Assembly (NCBI GenBank): GCA_025462865.1 | Contig: JAOAPI010000032.1 | Coordinates: 1-64,000, forward strand | Direction of reading: 5' to 3' | Source of the DNA: Candidatus Sulfotelmatobacter sp. | GTDB taxonomy: Bacteria > Acidobacteriota > Terriglobia > Terriglobales > Acidobacteriaceae | Length of the DNA: 64,000 bases | Shown here: piece by piece, positions 51,801-60,223 of the stretch | How positions within the stretch are numbered: the first letter of the stretch is position 1 | How the letters are laid out: each line of letters begins with the position of its first letter | Made by a program: the position numbers and the translations under genes | Notes under the pieces: model-generated | The model's database searches: none | What the model was told of the DNA's origin: nothing | The model's input: the letters and a program-made list of their open reading frames with translations, nothing else

Positions 51801-51907
51801 GCGGGAGCATTCCGCCACCCATCCATAGCCCGAGACGGGGACGGTTCCCCGTTTTAGCGCAGCCGATGCCGCGAGTTGATCCTCGTGAATTCGTGAATTG
51901 GAGATGA
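48824..51907 (+). CDS. Large exported protein: degenerate metzincin domain plus Ig-like repeats
   Basis: 1027 residues. N-terminal signal/TM segment (about 18-39), then a matrixin-like layout: LGQIKYYTDQG and ALVANAFSQWTAV, VEYRLVRVLGGVLGLDGSQVN, and the closing DDVAALSRLYP. In active relatives the middle segment reads HExGHxLGLDHSQ. Here residues 213-225 are RVLGGVLGLDGSQ, so all three histidines and the glutamate are gone. A carboxypeptidase-regulatory-like domain (ARIHGTVYFVDHSGNLAQPM), an IPT-like domain (near GGAITLQGTGFAPGLTVAVG) and bacterial Ig-like domains follow. It is translationally coupled to the preceding NTR-like gene. Confidence 0.82.
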   Translation: MSQSMISQRNTAFLGRSFLFRLVAAVALVIFFAMLARAGGPKYVAGSTFFNPSTMGQPITWSLGQIKYYTDQGDLSPILPNASANALVANAFSQWTAVTTAALTATNAGQLAEDVNGSNIGVDSNGTVIAPADITSAAVQSPVAMVYDYDGSITDALLGAGAGGPSQCFWNAVYGGADNFGEGANFLHALVIINGQCALQASQLTDVEYRLVRVLGGVLGLDGSQVNLNVITGKPAPTPDDRAGFPVMHNMDPFSCVPITLCYANPYQIASDDVAALSRLYPAIRSNSTARIHGTVYFVDHSGNLAQPMQGVNVFARWIDPSTGQPSHKYAASSVSGFLFTGNAGNPVTGWSDPLGNLYSEFGSSDQAVEGFFDLGGLPIPNSATTAQYQLAVEALDPLWSSGVSPYDVFQVAPSGTFQPIVVTVSAGGDFNQDILMSGNAQPVPSWAATETWSAPAPVPPPGDWVGSLSGYGDVGYFLITAQANRTLSVAVTALDEAGAASESKATPVIGMWTLGDPIGTPPPAFTPAPFNSETFAMSRLDAQVLISNSFIIGISDLRGDGRPDYNYHAHVLYGDSAIPTRVPVKGGAITLQGTGFAPGLTVAVGNTSAPVMATNASQMLTAASAQSDGLQTITISDIASGASSIMTNAVTFGAAATDKLVLLQEINPPTPVGTQSANPVAVRVVASDGITGVNGATVGWTTTNGATLSVCSGAASCSAVSDESGIASTWITPAATGNAVITATLAPGVYSPPQSVAATLLATSSSLDIGVTTPNLWIASGASVTTPLTARVVSLGQPKNNVTVNFAIMQGSGSLSSGSAITNTSGYASVTLNLTNFVTSVQISVCVAPGNNPCQTIYGHAVLADGLNLQPVSGGGQIVNGMVLQPLTVRVTDSSTPPDSVLGAMVLFQATVLRPMENDLTLVPGGPSGDPGGTPVILSASQSTVQSDINGLASFVPSLGTFTGPLEIEIQVSAGTTAALQDEMEAFAEDGSGSIPPPIHSPRRGRFPVLAQPMPRVDPREFVNWR

Positions 51908-52020
51908 GGCCGTAGCGGAATCTGCCATTCAGTATCGGTAGATGAGAGTGACTTGGTGGCTTTCTCACTCACTCGCGATTTCCGTTTCCGCATGTCTAGT
52001 CCTCCTCACTCATCGGCACT

Positions 52021-52091
52021 CGCGGGCGAGGGCGCCCGCGCCACACAGGCTCCTCGTTTCGCTCGGAGGGACTGCCGAGGCTGCTGTCTCT
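52021..52091. repeat. GC-rich intergenic palindromic repeat
   Basis: An 8-bp hairpin cgcgggcg/cgcccgcg at 52021-52040 is followed by ctcctcgtttcgctcggagg and cgaggctgctgtc. The last 13-mer is shared with 29488-29530. Lies in the gap between convergent genes. Confidence 0.5.
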
Positions 52092-52122
52092 ACGCGAGCT
52101 GCTGTGGGCGCCACCGCCGGGG

Positions 52123-54324
52123 TCACTTCTTCGTCCATTGATCGACCCAGTCGTTCACGGTTTTGTACCAGAGCTGAGAATTTTGCGGCTTCTGAACCCA
52201 GTGGCCTTCGTCGGGGAAATACAACATTTTTGACGGGACGCCTTCCATTTGGAGCGTGGTGAAAAGCTGCAAGCCTTCGCTTACGTCGAGGCGGTAATCG
52301 CGCTGGCCATGAATTACGAGAGTGGGCGTCTTGAAATTCTTGGCGTACTGATGCGGGGACCACTTCTGGTACATGGCGCGATTGTCATACGGAGTGCCTT
52401 TGAACTCCCAGTTATTGAACCAGAGTTCTTCGGTGGTGCCCCAGGCGGACTCCGCATTGAACATGCCGTCGTGCGACACGATGCATTTGAAGCGGTCGGT
52501 GTGGCCGAGGATCCAGTTGGCCATGTATCCGCCGTAGCTGGCGCCCAGCGCGCACTCGCGGTCTTTATCGATGAACGGATAAGTCTTCTCAGCGTAATCG
52601 AGGCCCTTCATCAGGTCTTCAAACGGAGCGCCGCCCCAGTCGCCGTTGATGGCGTCGATGAACTTCTGTCCGTAGCCGGTTGAGCCGTGGAAGTTGATCA
52701 TGATGACGACGTAGCCGCTGCTCGTCGAAGAAGTTGGTGCGGCGAAAAGTTCGGGATTCCAGCGGTAGCTCCAATCGTCTCCCCAGGCCCCCTGCGGCCC
52801 GCCGTGGATGAGGAACTTAACGGGATACTTCTTGCTGGGGTCGAAGTTCGGAGGCTTGACCAGGAAGCCTTCAACCTTCTCGCCGTTTGCGCCAGTAAAG
52901 AGAAAAGATTCGATCTTCGTCATGCTAACTTGCGAAAGGAGCGAATCGTTCACGTGCGTGACGGCCCAATCTTTATTCAGAGAGCAACTTTCCTTGCCTG
53001 CGTCCACATTCCCAGTCATGGCAGGACAGCCGGCGCCGGTGACATCGCTCGCGTAAATTTCGATGGGCGCAGTTACGGACATTCGAGTGAACAGTAGGGT
53101 CTTGCCGTTGGGCGTTACAGCCAAGTCGTCGTTGAACCCAGCGACGAGCGCACGCATCGAGGATTTGGCGCTCTCTGTGTCTAACGCGTAAATAAGAGAG
53201 TGACCCTCATGCTCGGCACTAAAAGCGATCGCCTTTGAATCAGACGTCCAAACAAAGGTTCCCACCCAATGATCAAAGCCCTCGGTCAGATCCTTCTTCT
53301 CTCCCGTCTTGCGGTCATACAGCATCAACCGGAAGCGGTCGCTCTCGTATCCCGGACGCTGCTGGGCGCGATAGGCAATGTAGCGGCGATCGGGCGAATA
53401 GAGTGGCGTCGAGTCGCTGGCGGGATTGTCGGTGGTGATGTTTTTTGCCAGAATCGGATAAGTGCGATTGCCTGAAATGATGAAGCCATCGACCGGGACG
53501 ATCCAGAGATCGTTGTTGGTGGAAGCGGCTGGATTCTTGTCGTGATTCGAGGTGTAGCAGATTTCTTGCCCGTCGGGCGAGAAGGCATAGTTATCCTGCC
53601 CGCCGAGCGAGAACACGGGAGCGTCGTAGTCACCGGGGGTGAGATCCTTCGCTTCACCGGGTGAGCAACTGGGCCCGGTTCCTTCCGCGCAAGCCCAGGA
53701 GGGGATTACGAAGATGTGCGTGCGCGTGCTCTCTTTGTAGGCATTCCAATGGCGATAGAGCAAAGAGGTGAAGGTCAGCGCCTTAACCTTTGATTTTTCC
53801 TGCTCTTCGTGTGTTCTGGCGTTGCAGCTGGCTTCTGCGGTGGGCTGACCGTCGCATTGCGGGTACACGTCCGAGGTGAATAAGATATTTTTCCCATCTG
53901 GCGACCAGAGTTCGCCGCTCGCTCCGGTGCCAATCGAAGTAAGTTTGCGGACTCCAGTCACGGTGCCGGTTACTGCATCGAAATCGGCGACCCAGATTTG
54001 CGATCCACCATCTTTCGTCGAAACGAAGGCGAAGTGTCTGCCCCCTGGCGACCAACGCGGACGGTCGGCGTCCTGATCGGCGATGATCTCTTTCTCCTGA
54101 CCTCCTGCCGTAGGCACGATCCAGATGTGCGGCGTCTTCGTGTTGGCCTCGAGATTCACGTCGACCACGCTGAAGATCACCCACTTGCCGTCCGGCGAGA
54201 CTTGCGGCTCGCCCACGCGCTTGAGCTTCATCATGTCTTCGAAGGTGAAGGGATGCTTGGCTTGGGCGATGGCGGAAAACGTGATCGCGATGAAAGCGAG
54301 TAGAGAAAAGATAAGGTGCCGCAT
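52123..54324 (-). CDS. S9 family prolyl oligopeptidase/dipeptidyl peptidase, exported
   Basis: 733 residues from ATG 54324 (GGAG seven bases upstream; the longer upstream frame has no family character). Signal peptide MRHLIFSLLAFIAITFSAIAQ. A seven-bladed propeller (about 30-470) has repeated SPDGKW-type turns (VSPDGKWVIFSV, WSPDGKNILFTS, FSPDGQEICYTS). An alpha/beta hydrolase domain follows: nucleophile GASYGGYMANW, aspartate in GQRDYRLDV, histidine in PDEGHWVQKP. It trims peptides, often after proline, in the periplasm. A Cys-containing insert (PQCDG...CNARTH) lies in the propeller. Confidence 0.93.
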   Translation of the reverse strand: MRHLIFSLLAFIAITFSAIAQAKHPFTFEDMMKLKRVGEPQVSPDGKWVIFSVVDVNLEANTKTPHIWIVPTAGGQEKEIIADQDADRPRWSPGGRHFAFVSTKDGGSQIWVADFDAVTGTVTGVRKLTSIGTGASGELWSPDGKNILFTSDVYPQCDGQPTAEASCNARTHEEQEKSKVKALTFTSLLYRHWNAYKESTRTHIFVIPSWACAEGTGPSCSPGEAKDLTPGDYDAPVFSLGGQDNYAFSPDGQEICYTSNHDKNPAASTNNDLWIVPVDGFIISGNRTYPILAKNITTDNPASDSTPLYSPDRRYIAYRAQQRPGYESDRFRLMLYDRKTGEKKDLTEGFDHWVGTFVWTSDSKAIAFSAEHEGHSLIYALDTESAKSSMRALVAGFNDDLAVTPNGKTLLFTRMSVTAPIEIYASDVTGAGCPAMTGNVDAGKESCSLNKDWAVTHVNDSLLSQVSMTKIESFLFTGANGEKVEGFLVKPPNFDPSKKYPVKFLIHGGPQGAWGDDWSYRWNPELFAAPTSSTSSGYVVIMINFHGSTGYGQKFIDAINGDWGGAPFEDLMKGLDYAEKTYPFIDKDRECALGASYGGYMANWILGHTDRFKCIVSHDGMFNAESAWGTTEELWFNNWEFKGTPYDNRAMYQKWSPHQYAKNFKTPTLVIHGQRDYRLDVSEGLQLFTTLQMEGVPSKMLYFPDEGHWVQKPQNSQLWYKTVNDWVDQWTKK

Positions 54325-54779
54325 GACATGCTCCTTGGCAAACCAGAAAGTGTAGCAGGCATGCAGGGCGGAGTGCATGGTCGTATCGGAGCATGCTTTC
54401 AGGCGTGCGGCAGCGTCTCGTGGCTTGTAACATCGCCCTGTTGCGAGGCCTACGGACAATCTTCCAGCATGCCTAAAGGCTTCCCCTGATACGACTCGTA
54501 AAATTTCAAAATTGCCGCTGTTAGCGGTGCCGCCGATGGCACCGAAAGAATCTACGACCAAATGATTAGTCCGTCTTTTGAAAACAGAAGCCGGGCCAGA
54601 AGCCTTTTTCCAGCGGCAACCCCTCCATCAAAATGGCATCCAAGTATCGGCAGAACTGCAGCGCCCTTACCCTGGCCTCACTGAGCGGAGAGGGGTCAGG
54701 GGAGGGTCGCCGCGGTAGCCGAACGTGGCAGTCCGGCGCCCAGCAAATCGTCTTCCCACTTATCCGATAAAATGAAGTC
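54325..54779. other. Divergent intergenic region
   Basis: 455 bp between the S9 peptidase and the next rightward gene. Two adjacent perfect hairpins lie at 54514-54526 (ccgct/agcgg) and 54525-54542 (ggtgcc/ggcacc), followed on the minus strand by AATTTTGAAATTTT. They might attenuate the S9 transcript. No gene supported. Confidence 0.4.
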
Positions 54780-55682
54780 ATGAACCGGTCGTGCCGAATT
54801 GTCTTGTCTGTCGTCGTCCTCAGTGTCTCCATATGCTCCGGGTTGCGCTTGGAAGCGCAAGAAGGCTCCCTCGACAACACTCCCCCGCAAGGGATTACTC
54901 CCGAGGAAATCATCACACGCTTCGCCGCACAGGAAAAATTATTCAAAGAGGCGCGGGAACATTACACGTATCGGCAAGACATTAAGGTTCAGACGCGCGA
55001 TGGTGACACCGTTACCGGGGAATATCATGAAGTGTTCGATGTGCTCTACGACGATAAAGGCCATCGCATCGAAAACGTGGTGTTCGCGCCGCAGTCTTCG
55101 CTCGAGCAAGGTGGATTGTCTCTAGACCAGGGCGACGTCCAGGACTTTCGCAATCGCCTGCCGTTCGTGCTTACCAGCGAAGAGGTTCCCGAATACAACA
55201 TCCTCTATGTAGGCCAGCAGCAGGAAGATCAATTGCACTGCTACGTGTTCGATATTGCGCCGAAGCAAATTGTGGGCAAGAAGCGCTACTTCCAGGGACG
55301 CATCTGGGTGGACGATCATGATTTCCAGATTGTGAAAACCTACGGCCAGGCGGTGCCGGAGATTCGTGACACGAAAAAGAAAGGTAAGGAAGAACATCTT
55401 TATCCAAAGTTCACCACTTGGAGGCAGCAGGTCGATAACCAGTATTGGTTCCCTACCTACACTCGCGCCGACGACACGCTGCACTTCAACATGGGAGACA
55501 TTCACATCCGCGAGATTGTGAAGTACGAAGATTACAAGCGATTCGGTTCGAATGTGAGAATTCTGTATCAAGGAAAAGAAATCCCAAAGGGAGATCAGAA
55601 GGATCAGAAGCCGGCACCGGATCAGAAGCCCGATGAGAAGAAGCCAGAGCCGGCACCGAATCCGCAGGCGCCGCAGAAGTAG
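54780..55682 (+). CDS. Exported hypothetical protein, LolA/MucB-fold-like
   Basis: 300 residues: signal peptide (1-27, ending LEA|Q), a helix EEIITRFAAQEKLFKEAREHY, then a long beta-rich region (YTYRQDIKVQTRD, GEYHEVFDVLYDDKG, RYFQGRIWVDDHDFQIVKTYG, WFPTYTRADDTLHF). The tail is low complexity (Lys/Pro/Gln/Asp). The half-barrel pattern, with 'F.G.iwvd..df.ivk..G' and 'yWfPt', resembles outer-membrane lipoprotein-sorting-like domains common in Acidobacteria. Specific role unknown. Confidence 0.78.
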   Translation: MNRSCRIVLSVVVLSVSICSGLRLEAQEGSLDNTPPQGITPEEIITRFAAQEKLFKEAREHYTYRQDIKVQTRDGDTVTGEYHEVFDVLYDDKGHRIENVVFAPQSSLEQGGLSLDQGDVQDFRNRLPFVLTSEEVPEYNILYVGQQQEDQLHCYVFDIAPKQIVGKKRYFQGRIWVDDHDFQIVKTYGQAVPEIRDTKKKGKEEHLYPKFTTWRQQVDNQYWFPTYTRADDTLHFNMGDIHIREIVKYEDYKRFGSNVRILYQGKEIPKGDQKDQKPAPDQKPDEKKPEPAPNPQAPQK

Positions 55683-55776
55683 TTATCAGCAATCCAGCAA
55701 CCGAGCCCAAGATCCTTCGCTGCGAGGGATGAGACACGGCGTTTCGCCGGCGGTCAAGAGGCGACGAAGCCGACAC

Positions 55777-56385
55777 CTAATAGAATAAATACTTTCTCCA
55801 TTTATCATCCGACCTTCCCATTAATCGCATAATGTGGCGGCTAGTATGCAGGTTGAAGGCGCGGGGCTCACGCATCAGTTTCATGCCGACTTCAAGAGGA
55901 AATTGATTTCCCTTGCGGCGATTACAGCCGTGACAGCAAGCTACAAGATTCTCCCATGTGGAGGAACCGCCGCGAGAGCGGGGAATCACGTGGTCGAGGG
56001 TCAACTCTCCAGACGGCAGCACGGTCGCACAGTATTGGCAGGTGTTGCGGTCACGGAGCAGGATATTCTTGCGCGACAATGCGCGGCTCTGGTGCGGTAT
56101 TCTGCGATATTCCAGCAGGCGGATCACCGAAGGCACCCGCATGGCGATGCGCGCGGCGTGCAGGAAGTGTCCATTTTCTTCTTCCGTCATCGCCACGCCC
56201 TTGAGCACGAGAACCAGGGCCCGGCGAGCCGCGCAGACATTGATAGGTTCGTAGGATGCGTTCAACACGAGCACAGGCGCGTGCAGGGTGTTTCCGTTGC
56301 TGTCGCGGTGCATTGCCGCCGAGGCAAAGAGCCCGGCGGCGTGCCTGCCTGTTGGTCCTGACTCGGGTTCCATCCTGGCTGACAT
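55777..56385 (-). CDS. HNH endonuclease
   Basis: 202 residues from ATG 56385 (GAGG four bases upstream). The C-terminal half carries a zinc-bound HNH core: [28 protein letters not shown], then CNRRKGN. The catalytic His is in LDHV and the Asn in WENL. The N-terminal part ([26 protein letters not shown]) is the usual lead-in of the widespread single-gene HNH family, which may be involved in DNA repair or nicking. It is the last gene of a leftward group with comF. Confidence 0.9.
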   Translation of the reverse strand: MSARMEPESGPTGRHAAGLFASAAMHRDSNGNTLHAPVLVLNASYEPINVCAARRALVLVLKGVAMTEEENGHFLHAARIAMRVPSVIRLLEYRRIPHQSRALSRKNILLRDRNTCQYCATVLPSGELTLDHVIPRSRGGSSTWENLVACCHGCNRRKGNQFPLEVGMKLMREPRAFNLHTSRHIMRLMGRSDDKWRKYLFY

Positions 56386-56499
56386 GCTGCCTCGTCTCCT
56401 ATATCTTTCTATACGCAATCCTTAACCTGAAGCCGCTTTCGAAATTCCCTTACTGGCCGCCTTGCACTTAGATGCTATCTATGGCCGGCGCGCCCAAGG

Positions 56500-57414
56500 T
56501 CAACCGCCAGCCGCGCGAGCCAATGGTGCAGACAGCGCGTCCACGAGTTTTTCCCCGTTATCAGGGTCCCCCTGAATCTCAACTTGCTGGGCCGAAAGCT
56601 TCAGCGTCCGAGCAACGGTCGCCACCCATACCTTGGTCGCGCCAGCACGGCGCAGAACCCGTGCACATTCTGAAACTGTCGCACCGGTGGTATAAACGTC
56701 ATCTACCACAAGCACTTCGAGGCCCCTCACCGCTTCGGGTTGCACAACGTGGAATGCCCCTCGCAAGTTCTCTCGGCGCTGATGGCTGGTGAGCCCGATT
56801 TGCGATGCTGTCTCGCGCTTTCTCTCGAGAACTCGATCGCATAAATGCAATCTGCCGGACTCTATACCCCTGACCTTGATCGCCGCTCGCGCGATCAGAT
56901 CTGCCTGATTGAAGCCGCGCTGGCGACGTTTGCCGCGGTATAAGGGCACGGGAATCACAGCAACGGAGCTCGCAGGGAAACGGGGCTCCAGCGACGTAAT
57001 GGCCTCAGCCAGCATACGTCCAAGAACATCGGCCGCCGGTCGCACGCCATTGTATTTCAGCAGATGAATCAATTCCCGCAGCCCGCCTTCGTAACTGCCG
57101 TAAGCTGCCGCCCGAGCAAAAGCCGGCTCCATGCGCTGGCACATCCCGCAGCGCGACTCGCCTCCGGGTTCGGCGAATGCGTATGGAGAAAATAGACGCT
57201 CACCACAGACCGTGCAGAGCCCACCAGAGATCGGATGCATGGCGTCAAGGCAAACCCGGCAAAGCGGAAGGCGGGAAATGTTGACTAGATGGGCGCCGCA
57301 GATGCGGCAATCGGAGGGAAATAAAACCGCGAAAAGGCCTTCAGCAATTTGGCCAGCCCATCCACGGAAACGGTCGGGACGCGCAGTGCGTGAAGCAATA
57401 GAGGCGCCTGCCAT
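56500..57414 (-). CDS. comF: ComF family phosphoribosyltransferase-like protein
   Basis: 304 residues. N-terminal zinc-ribbon-like cysteines: FPSDCRICGAHLV, LPLCRVCLDAM, GLCTVCGERL and SRCGMCQRM. Then a type I PRTase domain: IPVPLYRGKRRQRGFNQADLIA and the PRPP loop VLVVDDVYTTGATVSEC. ComF assists natural DNA uptake with ComFA and PriA in competent bacteria. It is followed 80 bp later by the HNH gene on the same strand. Confidence 0.94.
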   Translation of the reverse strand: MAGASIASRTARPDRFRGWAGQIAEGLFAVLFPSDCRICGAHLVNISRLPLCRVCLDAMHPISGGLCTVCGERLFSPYAFAEPGGESRCGMCQRMEPAFARAAAYGSYEGGLRELIHLLKYNGVRPAADVLGRMLAEAITSLEPRFPASSVAVIPVPLYRGKRRQRGFNQADLIARAAIKVRGIESGRLHLCDRVLERKRETASQIGLTSHQRRENLRGAFHVVQPEAVRGLEVLVVDDVYTTGATVSECARVLRRAGATKVWVATVARTLKLSAQQVEIQGDPDNGEKLVDALSAPLARAAGG

Positions 57415-57551
57415 GGCAGCTCTGGCTTGGCTAGCCCGAATTCTGTCCTCACTACTGCTGAAGACGGCCTCCGCATGCCCGCAACGATTTCTTCGAGCGG
57501 ACGACTCTTCAATTGCCTGCTTGCCTAGCAGTATAGCGGCGGCCCGGCATA

Positions 57552-57821
57552 CTAAGCAACGTTACGGTTGGACCGCGTTACCGGGGCTGGCAGCTTCTTG
57601 ACCCCTTCCGGCAACCGCGCTTTCACCGGCATGAACACCAAACGATAGTCCCGCCGAAAGCATTCTGCACAGCGGACCGGCTGCAACAGGAAAAGCGGCA
57701 GAAGGTATCTCTCAGAAAAAGTCCGACGTCGCGAACGGAAACCGGTATCGCTACCGCAATCTTCACAGTGAAACTCAAGAAGTCTCTGAAACCAGAGCTG
57801 GTCGGCAGACTTTTCAATCAC
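57552..57821 (-). CDS. Small Cys-rich protein (zinc-ribbon-like)
   Basis: 89 residues from GTG 57821, which has GGAGG six bases upstream. Two Cys pairs, FHCEDCGSD and VRCAECFRR, are separated by 32 residues containing GFRSRRRTFSERYLLPLFLLQP. This suggests a zinc site around a short hydrophobic segment. I recall similar short proteins in acidobacterial genomes but no function. First gene of a leftward group with comF and the HNH gene. Confidence 0.75.
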   Translation of the reverse strand: MIEKSADQLWFQRLLEFHCEDCGSDTGFRSRRRTFSERYLLPLFLLQPVRCAECFRRDYRLVFMPVKARLPEGVKKLPAPVTRSNRNVA

Positions 57822-58062
57822 ACTACACCTCCGGTCGAGGAAAGCGAAGGGTACGAAGAAACGCTTGCACTCATACTATCAACATCTTTGAGCGCCAGCC
57901 AGCCCAGTAGGTCATTGGCGTCCTACCCTAACGGGCATGCTAGGAATCTGTGGCGCACTTGTAATGCAGGCATCTCACATGCTAACTTGCGCCGTTTAGT
58001 CTTTTGGGCGACTTAGGTCACCAAGTGACTTCTATCTCTGGTTCAGCGAGAGGATTCTTCCT

Positions 58063-60129
58063 ATGAGTGCTCCAGTCCCCGTATCAGGAACTGGTGTCAA
58101 GAAACACGTCCCTTTCGTGCCCGAGAGCATGGAGATGAAAGAATTTACTCTGCGCGCCGTGCTTCTGGGACTTCTTATGACGATCGTCCTGGGCGCAGCC
58201 AATGCCTATTTGGGTCTGCGCGCCGGCATCACGATCGCGGCCACATATCCAGCGGCGGTGATTGCGATGGCGGCAATGCGCGCGTGGAAGGGATCGCTGC
58301 TGGAAGAAAACATCGCTCGGACAGCTGGTTCCATCGGAGAGTCGGTTGCGGCTGGCGCAATTTTTACGCTTCCGGCGTTTCTACTTGCCAAGGCCTGGCC
58401 TTCTTTTCGGTTTGCGGACGCATATTGGAAATCCACCGCGCTGATCATGGTCGGCAGTATTCTCGGCGTTCTTTTCATTTCCCTGGTACGGCGCGGCATG
58501 GTGGAAGATCCTGAGCTGCCATTTCCAGAATCGTTGGCTGCGTCGGAGATTCATAAAGCCGGACAACGCGGTGCGCAGGCCGCAAAATATCTTTTCTGGA
58601 ACATTGGGATTGGCGGTGTGATATACATCCTCGGAAAATTCGGCCTGTTCGCCGCCGACACGGATCTTCATATCGGTGTGGGCAGCCTGGGACATAGTCA
58701 GGTGCGTCTCGGCTCAACGGGAAATACGCACGTTATACCCACAGGCGGCACAAGTGTCTTTGCGGCGCCAAGCGTTAGTCCGGCCTATCTGGGAGTCGGC
58801 TACATCATTGGTGTGAAGCTCGCCTCCATTCAGTTTGCAGGCAGTGTGCTGGCTTGGGGATTGATGGTCCCACTGATGATCTTTTTTCTTGGACCGCAGT
58901 TGAAGGCATATATTCCTGCCGACACGCCCGACAACTGGGCCAACATGGCGGACGCGGTGTGGAGATACATCGTTCGTCCAATCGCCGTGGGCGGAATGCT
59001 GGTTGGAGCGGCATACACATTATTCAAAATGCGAGCCAGCCTGACGGCGGGAATCGGCAAGGCATTCGCGGATCTGCGCCAGACGTCTGATCAGCAAGCC
59101 AAGTTAGCCCGTACCGAACGCTACATGAGTTCGAAAGTGGTTTTCGGCTTGATCGCTGTAATGTTTGTATTAATGTGCCTGCTTTACATCAGGATCTCAG
59201 GCCTAGTGTGGCCGGCAATTCTTGCGGCGGTCGTGATGATTCTTGTGGGATTTTTCTTCGCGACGGTCTCAGGCAATCTGGTTGGATTCATCGGCTCGTC
59301 CAATAATCCAATCTCGGGATTGACTCTCTCGACGCTGCTGATAGCGGCGCTGTTGATGGTGGCGCTGGGAGTTTCCGGCACGTCGGGAGTGGCTGCGGTT
59401 CTGGGCGTCGCGGCGGTGGTTTGCGTTTCATCAGCCGTAGCGGGCGAGCTTCTTCAGGACTTCAAGGTAGGTTACATTCTAGGCGGCACACCGCAGAAGA
59501 TTCAGGCCGCTGAACTGATCGCGGTAGTGGTCGCAAGCCTGGTGATGTATTTCCCGTTGATGCTACTGCATGAAGGCAGCATCAAAGCCGGAGGCGTCGG
59601 ATTTGGAGGCGCGGAACTTCCCGCGCCGCAGGCTGGCCTGATGGCGACACTGGCGATGGGTATTGTCGGACACGATATGCCGTGGCCACTGGTGGTGGTG
59701 GGAATCTTTTTTGGCATCGCGCTCGTCATGATGCAGGTAAAAAGCCCAATGCTCGTGGCGGTAGGAATGTATTTGCCATTTGGAACCACATTCGCAATTT
59801 TTGTGGGAGGAGTGATGCGCTCGATCGGTGATTGGGTCGCCGAGCGCCGCGGATTCAACAGCGCTCAGAAAGCGCGGGTCGACAATGCCGGAGTGCTGGT
59901 CGCTTCCGGACTGATTGCCGGGGAAGCCTTGCTGGGGCTGGTTTGGGCGGGATTGCAATTTGTACCATCGTGGGGCGCGCCCAACCATCCACCGCAAATT
60001 TTCAACATTCCGTCTTACCTTGTAGGAGGAATGATCGTGCTTGCGGGCTTGGCCGCCCTGATGATCTTTTTGCCGGTGTCAGCTGCTGGCGATCCGAACG
60101 AACCCGCGCCACCGACGGCCATGATGTAG
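58063..60129 (+). CDS. OPT family oligopeptide transporter
   Basis: 688 residues, about 15-16 TM helices. Family marks: ELTLRAVLLGLLMTIVLGAANAYLGL-like start (EFTLRAVLLGLL, then AANAYLGLRAG), ASEIHKAGQRG, FIGSSNNPISGLTLSTL and LQDFKVGYILGGTPQKIQ. These proton-coupled carriers import oligopeptides or metal-chelate peptides. GAGG lies upstream of the ATG. It heads a rightward run with a YggS gene, a POT-like carrier and an M24 peptidase. Confidence 0.94.
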   Translation: MSAPVPVSGTGVKKHVPFVPESMEMKEFTLRAVLLGLLMTIVLGAANAYLGLRAGITIAATYPAAVIAMAAMRAWKGSLLEENIARTAGSIGESVAAGAIFTLPAFLLAKAWPSFRFADAYWKSTALIMVGSILGVLFISLVRRGMVEDPELPFPESLAASEIHKAGQRGAQAAKYLFWNIGIGGVIYILGKFGLFAADTDLHIGVGSLGHSQVRLGSTGNTHVIPTGGTSVFAAPSVSPAYLGVGYIIGVKLASIQFAGSVLAWGLMVPLMIFFLGPQLKAYIPADTPDNWANMADAVWRYIVRPIAVGGMLVGAAYTLFKMRASLTAGIGKAFADLRQTSDQQAKLARTERYMSSKVVFGLIAVMFVLMCLLYIRISGLVWPAILAAVVMILVGFFFATVSGNLVGFIGSSNNPISGLTLSTLLIAALLMVALGVSGTSGVAAVLGVAAVVCVSSAVAGELLQDFKVGYILGGTPQKIQAAELIAVVVASLVMYFPLMLLHEGSIKAGGVGFGGAELPAPQAGLMATLAMGIVGHDMPWPLVVVGIFFGIALVMMQVKSPMLVAVGMYLPFGTTFAIFVGGVMRSIGDWVAERRGFNSAQKARVDNAGVLVASGLIAGEALLGLVWAGLQFVPSWGAPNHPPQIFNIPSYLVGGMIVLAGLAALMIFLPVSAAGDPNEPAPPTAMM

Positions 60130-60140
60130 CTTTGCTTGAG

Positions 60141-60209
60141 CACGAAGGATACGAAGGGTATCACCCAAGTTGTCTGGCAATCCTTCGTGCAACTTCGTGT
60201 CCTTCGTGG
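60141..60209. repeat. Inverted 'cacgaagga(t/c)acgaagg' repeat
   Basis: Left arm cacgaaggatacgaaggg (60141-60158) and right arms ccttcgtg (60182-60189) and ttcgtgtccttcgtgg (60194-60209) are inverse copies, so the transcript between the OPT and YggS genes could form a long hairpin. It looks like a dispersed intergenic repeat. Confidence 0.55.
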
Positions 60210-60223
60210 TTCATTTGTTTTAT

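Noticed and set aside
54566-54946. Minus-strand frame spanning the divergent gap and the start of the 54780 gene
   Set aside because: Overlaps the signal peptide region of a supported gene and has no family character.
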